Shown: positions 9,585 to 20,290, numbered from the stretch's first letter. The stretch: 56,265 bases of DNA from Polaribacter sp. IC073 (GCF_007997075.1 NZ_VORS01000013.1:1-56265), one strand, 5' to 3'. Made by a program: numbers and translations. Notes: generated by a model not told the origin, from the letters alone.

Positions 9585-12500
9585 TTACATGTTCCTACGA
9601 TATTGTCCACCAACTTTAAACAACGCTTCTGTAATTTGTCCTAAAGAACAAACTTTGGTTGCTTCCATTAATTTGTCAAATAAATTTTCATTTTGAACAG
9701 CAGCTTCTTGTAAAATTGCAACTTGTTCTTTCACCTTTTCAAGGTTTGCAGTGTTTAATAAATCTTTCGTTTGAATTTGGAATTGCTTCTCTTCTTCGGT
9801 TGCACGAATCACTTCTTCGGGCACAACTGTAGGCGATCCTTTAGAACTCAAAAAGGTATTGACACCAATAATAGGAAACTCTCCATTATGTTTTAATGTT
9901 TCATAATACATACTTTCTTCTTGTATCTTAGAGCGCTGATACATGGTTTCCATAGCACCTAAAACGCCACCACGTTCTGTAATTCTATCGAATTCTAATA
10001 AGACAGCTTCTTCTACCAAATCAGTTAATTCTTCAATAATAAAAGCACCTTGAATCGGGTTTTCATTTTTAGTTAACCCTAATTCTTTGTTGATGATTAA
10101 CTGAATCGCCATTGCTCTTCTTACAGATTCTTCCGTTGGTGTTGTAATTGCTTCATCATAGGCATTTGTATGTAAAGAATTACAGTTATCGTTAATTGCA
10201 TACAACGCTTGCAATGTTGTTCTAATATCATTGAAATCGATTTCCTGTGCGTGTAAGGAACGACCAGAAGTCTGAATATGATATTTTAACATTTGTGCTC
10301 TCGGGTTTGCACCGTATTTAATTTTCATCGCTTTTGCCCAAATTTTACGAGCAACTCTACCAATTACTGAATATTCAGGGTCAATTCCGTTTGAGAAAAA
10401 GAAAGACAAGTTGGGTCCGAATTTATTAATGTCCATTCCGCGACTTAAATAATACTCAACGTATGTAAATCCGTTAGACAAGGTCAAAGCCAATTGTGTA
10501 ATAGGATTTGCACCAGCTTCTGCTATATGATACCCAGAAATAGAAACAGAATAAAAGTTTCTCACTTGCTTTTCAATGAAATATTCTTGCACATCTCCCA
10601 TTAAACGAAGTGCAAATTCTGTAGAAAAAATACAGGTGTTTTGTGCCTGATCTTCTTTTAAAATATCTGCTTGTACTGTTCCTCTAACTTGTGCTAATGT
10701 GTCTTTTTTTATTTGTTGATACACTTCCGAAGGTAAAATTAAATCCCCCGTTAAACCTAACAACATTAAACCTAAACCATTGTTTCCTTGAGGTAATTTT
10801 CCTTGATAGGTTGGTCTTTCTAAACCTTTAGACTCATAAACTTCGTTAAATTTTGCATCAACTTGTTTTTCTAATTTATTTTCTACAATGTATTTCTCAC
10901 AATTCTGATCAATGGCAGCATTCATAAAGAAACCTAACAACATGGGTGCGGGGCCATTTATGGTCATAGAAACAGAAGTCATGTGGTGACTTAAATCGAA
11001 ACCAGAATATAATTTCTTAGCATCGTCTAAACAACAAATTGAAACTCCTGCATTTCCAATTTTCCCATACACATCTGGTCTTTTACCAGGATCATTACCA
11101 TATAAAGTAACAGAATCGAAAGCAGTAGAAAGGCGTTTTGCATCCATTCCTAAACTCACATAATGAAAACGTCTGTTGGTTCTTTCTGGTCCACCTTCAC
11201 CAGCAAACATTCTTGTTGGGTCTTCACCAGTTCTTTTAAACGGATACAAACCTGCTGTGTAAGGAAATTCTCCAGGAACATTTTCTTGCAAGTTCCAACG
11301 TAATAAATCTCCCCAAGCTTGGTATTTTGGTAAGGCTATTTTTGGTATCTGTGTATGAGAAAGCGACTCTGAATGTGTTTCTATGTTAATTTCTTTATCA
11401 CGAACTTTAAACGTGTAGATTGGGTCTTTATATTTCTGAACCTTTTCTTGCCAGTTTAAAATGATTTCCCAATTTAGTGGATCGAAGTTTAGTTTTACTT
11501 TTTCGAATTGCGCGATTAATAATTTCAAAAAGGCTTTATCGTCTTCAGAAATTTCAAGAGAAAGAATTTCATCTTCATTTAAACCCGTTTTAATAATTTC
11601 TATGGATGAATTTGTGATAGACTCAATGGTTTGATGAATTCCGTATAATTTTTGAGCAACCATAACTTGGTCGTCAACTTTCTTGTCATAAGATCTATTG
11701 CTTTCTGCAATTTCAGACAAATAACGAACTCTTGCTGGCGGAATTACAAAGATTTTTTCAGACATTTCTTTGGTAATTTCCATTTTCGATTTTAAATCTA
11801 CGCCTGTTTTCTCCACCAACTTGTCCATAATACTTTTGTATAAAGTATTCATTCCTGGGTCATTAAATTGTGAGGCTATAGTACCATAAACAGGTAAATC
11901 ATCTTGGTGAATATGCCACAAATTATTGTTGCGCATATATTGCTTCTTCACGTCTCTAACAGCATCTAAAGCACCGCGTTTATCAAACTTATTAATGGCA
12001 ACTAAATCTGCAAAATCTAGCATGTCAATTTTTTCTAATTGTGTTGCAGCACCAAATTCTGGTGTCATTACATATAAGGAAGTATCAGAATGTTCTATAA
12101 TTTCAGTATCCGATTGTCCAATACCAGAGGTTTCTAAAATAATTAAATCAAATTCAGCAGCCTTTAAAACTTGTACCGCTTCATTTACATATTTAGACAA
12201 TGCCAAGTTAGATTGTCTTGTTGCTAAAGAACGCATGTACACACGAGAATTATTAATAGAATTCATACGAATTCGATCTCCTAAAAGTGCGCCACCTGTT
12301 TTTCTTTTTGATGGATCTACAGAGATTAAACCCACTGTTTTTTCTGGAAAATCAATTAAGAATCTTCGAACCAATTCGTCTACTAAAGAAGATTTTCCAG
12401 AGCCACCAGTACCTGTAATTCCTAAAACCGGAGTTTTAGAGTCTTTATTTTTTATATGAATTTTATCTAAAGTTTCTTTTGCTACTTCAGGGAAGTTTTC

Positions 12501-13019
12501 TGCAGAAGAAATGACTCTTGCAATTTTTCTTGCTTCTTTATTTGGTAAATCATCTACAGCAACATCTAAATGATCACCAATTGCAAAATCCGAGGTTTTA
12601 ACCAAATCATTAATCATTCCTTGTAAACCTAATGCTCGTCCGTCATCTGGCGAATAGATTCTGGTAATTCCATACTCCATCAATTCTTTAATCTCTTCAG
12701 GAAGAATTACGCCGCCACCGCCGCCAAATATTTTAATGTGTCCTGCACCTCTTTCTTGCAACAAATCGTACATGTATTTAAAATACTCATTGTGTCCTCC
12801 TTGGTAAGAGGTTATTGCAATTGCATTTACATCTTCTTGTATGGCACAATTGACTACTTCTTCCACAGACCTGTCGTGGCCCAAGTGAATCACTTCAACG
12901 CCTGTAGACTGAATAATTCTACGCATAATATTTATGGCAGCGTCATGGCCATCAAAAAGTGCCGCAGCAGTTACAATTCGTACTTTATAGATAGGTTTAT
13001 AAGTTGTAATTTGTTCCAT
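9585..13019 (-). CDS. icmF: Fused isobutyryl-CoA mutase IcmF (B12-dependent) with its G-protein chaperone
   Basis: An 1144-residue fusion. Residues about 10-150 form the cobalamin-binding domain (FDGHDAA, then SYQGGH and GGGGGV). About 190-420 is a MeaB/MeaI-like G domain with the P-loop GTGGSGKSS near residue 203. About 560-1144 is the acyl-CoA mutase TIM barrel. The base-on histidine region reads DGHDAA, so the last Gly of the classical DxHxxG is Ala. IcmF isomerises isobutyryl-CoA and n-butyryl-CoA (and in some bacteria pivalyl-CoA) in the cytoplasm and carries its own GTPase for cofactor loading. Substrate preference cannot be read here. It is a single-gene unit. Confidence 0.95.
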   Translation of the reverse strand: MEQITTYKPIYKVRIVTAAALFDGHDAAINIMRRIIQSTGVEVIHLGHDRSVEEVVNCAIQEDVNAIAITSYQGGHNEYFKYMYDLLQERGAGHIKIFGGGGGVILPEEIKELMEYGITRIYSPDDGRALGLQGMINDLVKTSDFAIGDHLDVAVDDLPNKEARKIARVISSAENFPEVAKETLDKIHIKNKDSKTPVLGITGTGGSGKSSLVDELVRRFLIDFPEKTVGLISVDPSKRKTGGALLGDRIRMNSINNSRVYMRSLATRQSNLALSKYVNEAVQVLKAAEFDLIILETSGIGQSDTEIIEHSDTSLYVMTPEFGAATQLEKIDMLDFADLVAINKFDKRGALDAVRDVKKQYMRNNNLWHIHQDDLPVYGTIASQFNDPGMNTLYKSIMDKLVEKTGVDLKSKMEITKEMSEKIFVIPPARVRYLSEIAESNRSYDKKVDDQVMVAQKLYGIHQTIESITNSSIEIIKTGLNEDEILSLEISEDDKAFLKLLIAQFEKVKLNFDPLNWEIILNWQEKVQKYKDPIYTFKVRDKEINIETHSESLSHTQIPKIALPKYQAWGDLLRWNLQENVPGEFPYTAGLYPFKRTGEDPTRMFAGEGGPERTNRRFHYVSLGMDAKRLSTAFDSVTLYGNDPGKRPDVYGKIGNAGVSICCLDDAKKLYSGFDLSHHMTSVSMTINGPAPMLLGFFMNAAIDQNCEKYIVENKLEKQVDAKFNEVYESKGLERPTYQGKLPQGNNGLGLMLLGLTGDLILPSEVYQQIKKDTLAQVRGTVQADILKEDQAQNTCIFSTEFALRLMGDVQEYFIEKQVRNFYSVSISGYHIAEAGANPITQLALTLSNGFTYVEYYLSRGMDINKFGPNLSFFFSNGIDPEYSVIGRVARKIWAKAMKIKYGANPRAQMLKYHIQTSGRSLHAQEIDFNDIRTTLQALYAINDNCNSLHTNAYDEAITTPTEESVRRAMAIQLIINKELGLTKNENPIQGAFIIEELTDLVEEAVLLEFDRITERGGVLGAMETMYQRSKIQEESMYYETLKHNGEFPIIGVNTFLSSKGSPTVVPEEVIRATEEEKQFQIQTKDLLNTANLEKVKEQVAILQEAAVQNENLFDKLMEATKVCSLGQITEALFKVGGQYRRNM

Positions 13020-13093
13020 TCGTAATAAATGTTTGATTTTAGACTTGCAATTTACGGAATTTTCAAAAAAGAAAGAATAATTTTATGAAAGTC

Positions 13094-13888
13094 TTAAGGT
13101 TTTAGTTTTAAGACTTCTTCATTAATTCCATTCACGTAATTTTTTACTATCTGTAGTTCTGTGAAGAACTCTTGTCCTTTAAAATTAGTAATATCTTTTT
13201 GTGTAATGTGTGTATTATAATAGTTTAAATAGATAGAAGAGAGTGGAAGGTAAGACCAATGCCATTTTTCTTCATTATACCCACTTCTGCCTGTGTTTTT
13301 AGAGGTGTAAACTTGATAGAAGCCAAACTTTGAGGCATTTTCTTGAAGCCAATTATAGGTTGCCTTACCTTTTCCGTTTAAAAAATAGGCATTATTTAAG
13401 TTGTTTAAATCTATATCGGTTCCCCAATGATGTCTAGAGGTTGATGGCATAGCGCTGTATTCTAGCATTTTTATAACTCGGTTTAATGGTGTAAGATAAT
13501 TGTATTTTTCATTCCATTTATAATTCCAAATTCTTTTTTGATGTTTGAAGTTTCGAGTTCCAGAAATTATTTTCAAGATAATTTCATCTTTCGCAGCAGC
13601 AGCATTCATCAATAGGAAATTGGCTAAAACTTCTTTTCTTAGATGTGTTTTTTTGATTGAATTTTGTCTAGGCACTACTTTAAAATCTAAATTTTCTGTA
13701 TACTCAAACTTTCCTAAAACATATTCTTTTGTAAGATAATTTGGGTATTTTACAACCGAATCTTTTTCTTTTTTAGAAATAACAATTACTTCGGACGTTC
13801 TATTCTTATGTTGCAGTTTGCAAGTAGTAAGACTTCCTAAAAATAGTACACTAAAAAAGAATCCTATAAATATTTTAATGATGCTCAA
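13094..13888 (-). CDS. M15-family D,D-carboxypeptidase (VanY-like) lipoprotein
   Basis: A 264-residue protein. An N-terminal hydrophobic stretch ends in a possible lipobox (LTTC, about residue 23). The metal-binding motifs of the VanY/M15B family are clear: SRHHWGTDID (His and Asp zinc ligands) and EKWHWSY (final His). It should trim D-Ala from peptidoglycan peptides in the periplasm. The only in-frame start is TTG at 13888; no ATG precedes the signal sequence. It lies 74 bases downstream of icmF's start, on the same strand. Confidence 0.85.
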   Translation of the reverse strand: MSIIKIFIGFFFSVLFLGSLTTCKLQHKNRTSEVIVISKKEKDSVVKYPNYLTKEYVLGKFEYTENLDFKVVPRQNSIKKTHLRKEVLANFLLMNAAAAKDEIILKIISGTRNFKHQKRIWNYKWNEKYNYLTPLNRVIKMLEYSAMPSTSRHHWGTDIDLNNLNNAYFLNGKGKATYNWLQENASKFGFYQVYTSKNTGRSGYNEEKWHWSYLPLSSIYLNYYNTHITQKDITNFKGQEFFTELQIVKNYVNGINEEVLKLKP

Positions 13889-14266
13889 AATTTTATTTTT
13901 ATAATAGAGTTGTTGTTGTATTTAGGCGTATCTTTCTTTTAGAATAAGCAAGATACCTTTTTTTGTTTTTTAAAAGTATACTGAATCATTCCAACTTGTA
14001 AAATATATAATACATTGTTATTGTAGTTGAATTTTTAAGATAGCACGACGTTTAGTTTTTCTTTTATGATTTTTTTTGAAACACAAATAGAATAAGAGTT
14101 GCTGTTGTAAAACCTTTTGAATGAGTAGCTTTCGATGCTGTAACAATATTATATTTTGCGTTTTGGCATGTTTTTTGATTATTAGGTATGGTAATGCATC
14201 AATTAAAAACGATACCAATTTAATTGAAAAATACTATTAAATTCAGTAATTAAAAAATATAAACTT
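13889..14266. other. Gene-free stretch (378 bases)
   Basis: An AT-rich gap between the divergent carboxypeptidase and DUF4136 genes. It presumably holds both promoters. A 66-codon open frame on the minus strand (14018-14218) has a composition unlike a real protein and no recognisable family. No repeat or RNA was seen. Confidence 0.5.
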
Positions 14267-14815
14267 ATGAAACTATTAAAACCTTTTATGTTCTTTTTGG
14301 CGATTGCACTGTCTTCTTGTAGTTCTGTTAAAGTGGCTACAGATTATGACACTAAAGTGGACTTCAGTAAGTACAAAACATACGCTTTTTATAAAACGGG
14401 TATTGATAAAGCTGAAATTTCTGATCTAGATAAAAAAAGAATATTAAGAGCTATTGAAACGGAACTTGCTGTTTTAGGAATGAAGAAATCTAGTAACCCA
14501 GATATGTTAGTGAGCATTTTTACAAAATCTAGAGAAAAAGTAAACGTCAATCAGAATCAGAATAATTTTGGTTATGGATTTGGTTGGGGTTGGAATCCTT
14601 GGATGAACGCAGGAATGAATAGTAATGTACATGTTTCTCAATACACAGAAGGAACTTTGTTTATAGACTTTATAGACAAAGATAAAAAAGAATTGGTTTG
14701 GCAAGGTGTTGGTACTGGTGCTTTAAAAACTCAAAATAGAGAAAAGAAAGAAGCTAGAATTAAAGAATTTGTAAAAGAAATTGTTTCTAGATTCCCTCCT
14801 GGGAAAAATAAATAA
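14267..14815 (+). CDS. DUF4136 family lipoprotein
   Basis: A 182-residue lipoprotein. The signal peptide ends in the lipobox SSCSS (Cys about residue 18), and the DUF4136 pattern begins at once with VKVATDYDTKVDFSKYKTYAFYK. A Gly/Trp/Asn-rich stretch (about residues 103-118) and a C-terminal DKDKKELVWQGVGTG segment follow, as is usual for this family. It is anchored to a membrane on the periplasmic side; its function is unknown. A hairpin terminator follows the stop codon. Confidence 0.88.
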   Translation: MKLLKPFMFFLAIALSSCSSVKVATDYDTKVDFSKYKTYAFYKTGIDKAEISDLDKKRILRAIETELAVLGMKKSSNPDMLVSIFTKSREKVNVNQNQNNFGYGFGWGWNPWMNAGMNSNVHVSQYTEGTLFIDFIDKDKKELVWQGVGTGALKTQNREKKEARIKEFVKEIVSRFPPGKNK

Positions 14816-14825
14816 ACTAAAAATT

Positions 14826-15040
<215 letters not shown>

Positions 15041-15092
15041 TAAGTGACTTTCTTAGATATAAAGTTTCATAAGAGTAGGTAAATTTAGAAAA

Positions 15093-15803
15093 ATGATAAA
15101 AAGAATTTTAGTTTTAGTAATTGCAATTCAGTTTTTAGGTTGTGCAGAATTGCAAAAAGTTGTAAATAATTTTCCAACTGATGTAGGTTTGTCTCAAGCT
15201 CAAATAGGTAATGGTTTAAGACAAGCTTTAGATAACGGAATTAAGAATCAGGTTTCTAAACTAACTTCCAAAGATGGTTTTTATAGAAATGAATTGGTAA
15301 AAATTATATTACCAGAAGAATTGCAAGCTGTAGATAAAGGTTTGCGAAGTATTGGTTTAGCTAATTTAGCAGATGAAGGGATTAAGGTTTTAAACAGAGC
15401 CGCAGAAGATGCTGTAAAAACGGCAACGCCCATTTTTGTAAACGCGGTGAAAGAAATTACATTTAATGATGCAAAAAATATTCTTTTAGGTGATAAGAAT
15501 GCTGCAACAAGTTTTCTTCAAACAAAAACTGAACAAAATTTATATGAAAGTTTTACACCAGTAATAGCTGAATCTTTTGCTAAAGTAGGTGCAGATAAAG
15601 TTTGGAATAACTTAATCTCTAGATACAATTCGATTCCTTTTGTGAAAAAAGTGAATCCAGATTTAACAAATTATGTAACAACAGAAGCTTTAAGAGGTGT
15701 TTTTACAATGATTGCTGTTGAAGAAAAAGGAATTCGTGAAAAGGTAGGTTTAAGAAATACAGCTTTATTGAAGCAAGTTTTTGCTTTACAAGATAATAAA
15801 TAA
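15093..15803 (+). CDS. DUF4197 family lipoprotein
   Basis: A 236-residue protein with a lipoprotein signal (FLGC, Cys about residue 17) and an all-helical body. Typical DUF4197 features are visible: GLRQALDNGI near the start, a duplicated helical pattern, and a C-terminal VTTEALRGVFTMIAVEEKGIRE. The function is unknown and the location is presumably periplasmic. It follows the DUF5522 gene by 52 bases and ends just before a large hairpin. Confidence 0.88.
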   Translation: MIKRILVLVIAIQFLGCAELQKVVNNFPTDVGLSQAQIGNGLRQALDNGIKNQVSKLTSKDGFYRNELVKIILPEELQAVDKGLRSIGLANLADEGIKVLNRAAEDAVKTATPIFVNAVKEITFNDAKNILLGDKNAATSFLQTKTEQNLYESFTPVIAESFAKVGADKVWNNLISRYNSIPFVKKVNPDLTNYVTTEALRGVFTMIAVEEKGIREKVGLRNTALLKQVFALQDNK

Positions 15804-15816
15804 TTGAATTATAGTG

Positions 15817-15857
15817 AATTAGTCTTTAAATATTTATTATATTTAAGGACTAATTTA
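15817..15857 (+). terminator. Large AT-rich hairpin
   Basis: The near-perfect inverted repeat AATTAGTC-TTAAATAT / ATATTTAA-GGACTAATT has a short loop. It has a long stem but no clear T-run after it, and the next small gene starts 8 bases later. It is either a weak terminator for the DUF4197 gene or an mRNA-stabilising element. Confidence 0.5.
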
Positions 15858-15864
15858 TGATACT

Positions 15865-16062
15865 ATGTTACAAGTAAATCAACTACAAACTTATAGGAAA
15901 CATTTAGAAGATAGATATTCTTGTTTATTAGAAAAATCGAACAATTATCGTTTTATAGATGAAAATAAAAGTGATTCGGCTGCATTTAAAGCAATGAAAA
16001 TTTTAGCGAAAATTAGTAGAATTAGTTATTTAGATAGAGAAGAATTACAGTCTATTTCTTAG
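15865..16062 (+). CDS. Small conserved-looking protein, unknown function
   Basis: A 65-residue charged, helical protein beginning MLQVNQLQTYRKHLEDRYS, with no signal peptide or cysteine motif. Codon use matches its neighbours and the ATG follows the large hairpin directly. Its last 18 bases overlap the 3' end of the convergent BtuF-like gene. I do not recognise a named family. Confidence 0.6.
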   Translation: MLQVNQLQTYRKHLEDRYSCLLEKSNNYRFIDENKSDSAAFKAMKILAKISRISYLDREELQSIS

Positions 16063-16794
16063 TTCTTTAAAATAATCGAAAGCTTTTAACATTCTGGTTC
16101 CGTACCAAGAAAAATATTCTCCATCAACCAACACGATGTTTGCTTTTTCTGTATAATTATTAAAATCTAAACTATTTTTCTCTTTAAAAGGGTAGGGTTC
16201 AGATGATAAAAAAACAGCGTCAATTTCTTTCTCTTTTAAATCTTCTAAAGTTATTTCTGGATATCGATTTAAGTTCTTATAACAATTTTCAAATTTATTG
16301 AGTGCTAACAAATGATTTATAAATGTGTTGTTGGCAGCAATCATCCAAGGATTTTTCCATATAAAGTAAACTACTTTTAACGTAGGTTTGTCTTTAATAA
16401 ACAATTTAAAGTCTGCTAATTTTGCGTTTAATTCATGAATGATTAGCGCAGCCTTTTCTTCACAAGAAAAAAGGGTGGCATATTCTTTTATCAGTGAAAT
16501 AAGGTCTTCTATTGTGAAAAGGTCTGAAACATGTGTTGTTGCTATTTCTCTACAGTTTTCTACAATTTCTTTGGTGTTTTCCTCTTTATTGCAAAGAATA
16601 AAATCAGGTTCTAAGATTTTGATTTTTTCTAGGTGAATGGTTTTCGTTCCGCCAACAACAACCTTCTCTTTTATTAAGTTCTTCGGATGAACGCAAAACT
16701 TAGTAACACCTACAATATTTTTCTCCAAGCCTAAATCTACCAACAACTCGGTTAAACTAGGTACTAACGATACAATTTTCAGGTCTTTTATCAA
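16045..16794 (-). CDS. BtuF-like periplasmic-binding-fold protein without signal peptide
   Basis: A 249-residue protein of the helical-backbone metal-receptor superfamily (BtuF/FecB): KIVSLVPSLTELLVDLG at the start, DFILCNKEEN, YFIWKNPWMIAANNTF and DAVFLSSEPYPF. Classical BtuF is exported to bind vitamin B12 or siderophore, yet no signal peptide precedes the domain here. The start must be TTG at 16794, because an in-frame stop (that of pyrF) lies two codons upstream; a GGAG motif 13 bases before TTG supports this. It is probably translated from the pyrF transcript. The ligand is unknown. Confidence 0.82.
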   Translation of the reverse strand: MIKDLKIVSLVPSLTELLVDLGLEKNIVGVTKFCVHPKNLIKEKVVVGGTKTIHLEKIKILEPDFILCNKEENTKEIVENCREIATTHVSDLFTIEDLISLIKEYATLFSCEEKAALIIHELNAKLADFKLFIKDKPTLKVVYFIWKNPWMIAANNTFINHLLALNKFENCYKNLNRYPEITLEDLKEKEIDAVFLSSEPYPFKEKNSLDFNNYTEKANIVLVDGEYFSWYGTRMLKAFDYFKELRNRL

Positions 16795-16797
16795 ACT

Positions 16798-17607
16798 TTA
16801 TATAAATTTCTCCATTTTTAATTGCAATTCTTTTGCTTGTTCCTTTGCTTTTTCTGCGAAATTTTCATCCTTGGAAGCATAAATAATTCCTCTAGAAGAA
16901 TTAATTAAAAGTCCGATATTTTCAGACAAACCATATTTACATACATCCTCTAAGCTTCCGCCTTGCGCGCCAACACCAGGAACTAATAAGAAAGAATTAG
17001 GAACTATTTTTCTAATTTCTTTAAAATATTCAGCCTTAGTAGCCCCAACAACATACATTAAGTTTTCTGAGTTTTTCCAGTTTTTAGAAGTCTCTAAAAC
17101 ATGTTTGTAGACTTCTTTCTGGTCGATTTTTTTTGTCTGAAAATCAAAAGCACCTTCATTAGAAGTTAAAGCTAACATAATGGTATGTTTATTCTTAAAA
17201 GCTAAAAAAGGTTCCACAGAATCTTTCCCCATATAAGGCGCAACCGTAACAGAATCGAACGCTAAATCTTCAAAAAAGGCTTTGGCGTACATGGTAGAAG
17301 TATTGCCAATATCGCCACGCTTTGCATCTGCAATGGTAAAAATTTCAGGATAATTTTTATTCAGGTAGGTAATCGTTCTTTCTAAAGACTTCCATCCTTT
17401 TATACCATATGCTTCGTAAAAAGCGGTGTTTGGTTTGTAAGCAACACAAAGATGGTGCGTTGCATCTATAATCGCTTTATTAAAAGCAAAAATAGGATCT
17501 TCTTCCTTTAATAAATGTGAAGGAATCTTGTCTAAATCGACATCTAACCCTATACATAAAAAGGATTTTTTCTTTCTAATTTGCGCTACTAATTCTTGTG
17601 TTGTCAT
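16798..17607 (-). CDS. pyrF: Orotidine 5'-phosphate decarboxylase (long form)
   Basis: A 269-residue enzyme catalysing OMP to UMP, the last step of de novo pyrimidine synthesis. The catalytic motif [10 protein letters not shown] (Asp-Lys-x-x-Asp) is intact. The N-terminus [12 protein letters not shown] and phosphate-binding VPGVGAQGG fit the roughly 270-residue class. I chose the ATG at 17607 ([22 protein letters not shown]) over the longer frame starting at 17628. The BtuF-like gene follows after 3 bases. Confidence 0.95.
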   Translation of the reverse strand: MTTQELVAQIRKKKSFLCIGLDVDLDKIPSHLLKEEDPIFAFNKAIIDATHHLCVAYKPNTAFYEAYGIKGWKSLERTITYLNKNYPEIFTIADAKRGDIGNTSTMYAKAFFEDLAFDSVTVAPYMGKDSVEPFLAFKNKHTIMLALTSNEGAFDFQTKKIDQKEVYKHVLETSKNWKNSENLMYVVGATKAEYFKEIRKIVPNSFLLVPGVGAQGGSLEDVCKYGLSENIGLLINSSRGIIYASKDENFAEKAKEQAKELQLKMEKFI

Positions 17608-17706
17608 AATTTTTATAAAGTTGAACAAAAATACTTAATTTAGACCTTCTTTTATAAGTTTTAAGAGGTAAAGAAGCCCTAAATTTGAAACTATTTGAAA
17701 CCTGTT

Positions 17707-18201
17707 ATGAAAAAAATATTCCTAGTTTTTATACTTGCGTGTGTTAGTTGTAATTTAGAAAAGCCTACAGAATTTTCTGAATTGGCTTTAAATGATACTA
17801 TTTACAGTGCAGATGGCACGTCTTTTTCTATAAAAAACGTTTTAAATAACTATAAAGGAAAGAAAGTTTTAATAGATTTTTGGGCTTCTTGGTGCGGAGA
17901 TTGTATCAAAGGTTTGCCAAACGTTCGAAAACTACAAAAAGAATACCCAGCAGTGGTGTTTCTGTTTTTATCTGTTGATAAAAGCAAATATGCCTGGAGA
18001 AGGGGAATTAATCGATTTCAAATTGAAGGGGAACATTACAATTTACCAAGAGGAATGAAAAACGGCGACTTTGTAGACTTTGTAAATTTAGGGTGGATTC
18101 CGAGATATATGGTCATTGATGAGCAAGGAAAAATCACTCTTTTTAAAGCCACGAGTGCTTCCGATTCTTCGATTGAAGAAGCTTTAAAAACGGTTATATA
18201 A
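17707..18201 (+). CDS. TlpA-like thioredoxin-fold lipoprotein
   Basis: A 164-residue lipoprotein with lipobox CVSC (Cys about residue 15). The thioredoxin-fold domain carries the redox motif WASWCGDC and the cis-proline region LGWIPRYMVID. It is likely a periplasmic thiol-disulfide oxidoreductase of the TlpA/ResA type; its partner is unknown. The open frame reaches a TTG at 17695, but ATG 17707 fits the signal peptide. A TAAATTTG -7 box lies at 17680-17687. Confidence 0.87.
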   Translation: MKKIFLVFILACVSCNLEKPTEFSELALNDTIYSADGTSFSIKNVLNNYKGKKVLIDFWASWCGDCIKGLPNVRKLQKEYPAVVFLFLSVDKSKYAWRRGINRFQIEGEHYNLPRGMKNGDFVDFVNLGWIPRYMVIDEQGKITLFKATSASDSSIEEALKTVI

Positions 18202-18315
18202 ATCGTTTTAGTAACTATTTTTATTTCCAACTACAAATGACCATTCGATTTCTTAAATTTACATCAGAATTTAATATTGAAAAACATAGCTGTTAAAAGC
18301 ACTAAAATTATAATT

Positions 18316-19074
18316 ATGAGAACTAAGATTGTTGCAGGTAACTGGAAGTTAAATAACGATAAAGAGGAAAGCAAAAAGTTAATAAAAGATTTAAAAAAAG
18401 CACTTAAAAGAAAGAAACTTAAAAATACACGTGTAATTGTTGCACCAACATTTGTTAATTTATCATCTTCTGTAAAAGCAGCAAAAAAATCGAAGATAGA
18501 AGTAGTTGCACAAAACATGCACCAAGCTTCTAACGGTGCTTTTACAGGTGAGGTTTCTGCAGATATGTTAAAAGCAATTGGTGTAGAAACTGTAATTTTA
18601 GGACACTCAGAAAGAAGAACTTATTTTAATGAAACAGATGCAGCTTTAGCAGAAAAGGTAAACACTGTTTTAGAAAAAGGAATGGAGACAATTTTCTGTT
18701 TTGGTGAATTATTAGAAGATAGAAAATCTGACAATCATTTTGCGGTTGTAGAAAGTCAATTAAAAAATGCCTTATTTCATTTAGAAGCAAAAGATTGGAA
18801 AAGCATTATTTTGGCTTATGAACCAGTTTGGGCAATAGGTACAGGAGAAACTGCGAGCCCAGAGCAAGCACAAGAAATGCATGCTTTTATTAGAGGTATT
18901 ATAGAAAAGAAATACGATAAAAAAGTAGCAGATGATGTTTCTATTTTATACGGTGGAAGTGTAAAACCTGCAAATGCAGAAGAGATTTTCTCTAAGCCAG
19001 ATGTAGATGGAGGTTTAATAGGTGGTGCAGCTTTAAATGTAAAAGATTTTACAGGAATTATTAATGCGATCTAA
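18316..19074 (+). CDS. tpiA: Triosephosphate isomerase
   Basis: A 252-residue enzyme of full family length. MRTKIVAGNWKLN carries the catalytic Lys, ILGHSERR the catalytic His, YEPVWAIGTGETAS the catalytic Glu and loop 6, and LYGGSVKP the phosphate loop. It interconverts DHAP and glyceraldehyde-3-phosphate in glycolysis. The frame extends 13 codons upstream to a TTG, but the ATG at 18316 gives the canonical N-terminus. A strong terminator follows. Confidence 0.97.
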   Translation: MRTKIVAGNWKLNNDKEESKKLIKDLKKALKRKKLKNTRVIVAPTFVNLSSSVKAAKKSKIEVVAQNMHQASNGAFTGEVSADMLKAIGVETVILGHSERRTYFNETDAALAEKVNTVLEKGMETIFCFGELLEDRKSDNHFAVVESQLKNALFHLEAKDWKSIILAYEPVWAIGTGETASPEQAQEMHAFIRGIIEKKYDKKVADDVSILYGGSVKPANAEEIFSKPDVDGGLIGGAALNVKDFTGIINAI

Positions 19075-19106
19075 TTAGCATACTTTCAAAGAAAACCAAT
19101 AAATTT

Positions 19107-19142
19107 GCATCGAGATATTTTAATCTCGATGCATTTTTTTTT
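19107..19142 (+). terminator. Rho-independent terminator
   Basis: The perfect 10-bp stem GCATCGAGAT / ATCTCGATGC has a 6-base loop and a run of T, between tpiA and prmA. Confidence 0.9.
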
Positions 19143-19154
19143 GATTTGATAATT

Positions 19155-19988
19155 ATGGACAATATTTATATAGAATACAATTTTACAGTTTCACCAAAAG
19201 AACCAACAGTAGAAATACTAATAGCAGAGTTAGGGGAGGTTGGTTTTGAGAGTTTTGTGGAAAATGAAAACGGAGTAACCGCATACGTTCAGAAAACAGC
19301 CTGGAGCGAAACAATATTAGAAGATATTTTTGTGCTAAATTCAGAAGAGTTTTCTATCGAATACAATTATAATGAAGTTCCGCAAACAAATTGGAATGCA
19401 GAATGGGAAAAGAATTTTGAAGCAATTCAAGTAGATGATTTGGTAAGCATTCGTGCACCATTTCATGAGAATCCGAATTTAAAATATGATATTGTAATCG
19501 AACCAAAAATGAGTTTTGGTACGGGACATCATGAAACAACACACATGATGGTGCAGCATTTATTAAAATTAGATTTAGAGAATAAAAAGGTGTTAGACAT
19601 GGGGTGTGGAACTGGAATTTTAGCAATTTTTGCTGAAATGAAAGGTGCAAAACCATTAGATGCAATAGATATAGACAATTGGTGTTATGAGAATTCTTTA
19701 GAGAATGTAGCGCGGAATAATTGTAAAAATATTAGCATTTATGAAGGAGATGCAGCGCTTTTGGTAGGTAAAAAGTACGATGTTATTATTGCCAACATCA
19801 ATAGAAATATTCTTTTAATGGATGTGAAGGTGTATGCAAATTGTCTAAATGAAAATGGCGTTTTATTATTAAGCGGTTTTTATGAAGAAGACATTCCTGT
19901 AATAGATGCAGAAGTTTCTAAGCAAGGTTTAAAATTAGAGACTTTTATTAAAAGGAATAATTGGGTCGCATTAAAATATAATAAATAA
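19155..19988 (+). CDS. prmA: Ribosomal protein L11 methyltransferase
   Basis: A 277-residue SAM-dependent methyltransferase. The N-terminal substrate-recognition region (about residues 1-115) is followed by KMSFGTGHHETTH and the SAM motif VLDMGCGTGILAIFA, then ANINRNILL, the PrmA form of the catalytic-site motif. It trimethylates ribosomal protein L11. The ATG at 19155 is preferred to the TTG at 19146. The clpS gene follows after 24 bases, so prmA-clpS are likely co-transcribed. Confidence 0.94.
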   Translation: MDNIYIEYNFTVSPKEPTVEILIAELGEVGFESFVENENGVTAYVQKTAWSETILEDIFVLNSEEFSIEYNYNEVPQTNWNAEWEKNFEAIQVDDLVSIRAPFHENPNLKYDIVIEPKMSFGTGHHETTHMMVQHLLKLDLENKKVLDMGCGTGILAIFAEMKGAKPLDAIDIDNWCYENSLENVARNNCKNISIYEGDAALLVGKKYDVIIANINRNILLMDVKVYANCLNENGVLLLSGFYEEDIPVIDAEVSKQGLKLETFIKRNNWVALKYNK

Positions 19989-20012
19989 GAAAAAATATTT
20001 TATTTTTATAGT

Positions 20013-20288
20013 ATGAGCACAAAAGAGAAAATTCAAGAAGAGGTAGATGTTTTAGAAAAAGAAGTTTTTCAGCATGAAATTGTTTTACATAATGATGATG
20101 TAAATACATTTGATCATGTAATAAATTCTTTAATAGATGTTTGTGAGCATACCTTAGAACAAGCAGAGCAATGTGCTACTTTAGTGCATTATAAAGGAAA
20201 GTGTACGGTAAAATCTGGTGAGTATAAAGATTTAGAACCTAAATGTTCTAAATTATTACAATTAGGTTTATCTGCAGAATTAATATAA
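20013..20288 (+). CDS. clpS: ClpS adaptor of the ClpAP protease
   Basis: A 91-residue protein with the ClpS core: IVLHNDDVNTFDHVINSL near residue 24 and the CTVKSGEYKDLEP segment toward the C-terminus. ClpS delivers N-degron substrates to the Clp ATPase. The N-terminal extension (about 20 residues) is charged and flexible, as needed to engage the unfoldase. The following small gene starts 2 bases after the stop, suggesting coupling. Confidence 0.93.
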   Translation: MSTKEKIQEEVDVLEKEVFQHEIVLHNDDVNTFDHVINSLIDVCEHTLEQAEQCATLVHYKGKCTVKSGEYKDLEPKCSKLLQLGLSAELI

Positions 20289-20290
20289 TT

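Noticed and set aside
11926..12459. 177-codon open frame antisense to icmF
   Set aside because: It mirrors a conserved coding region (the G domain) and has no independent signals.
14018..14218. 66-codon open frame on the minus strand
   Set aside because: The protein is a lysine/leucine-rich translation of AT-rich DNA with no family resemblance; the region is a divergent promoter gap.
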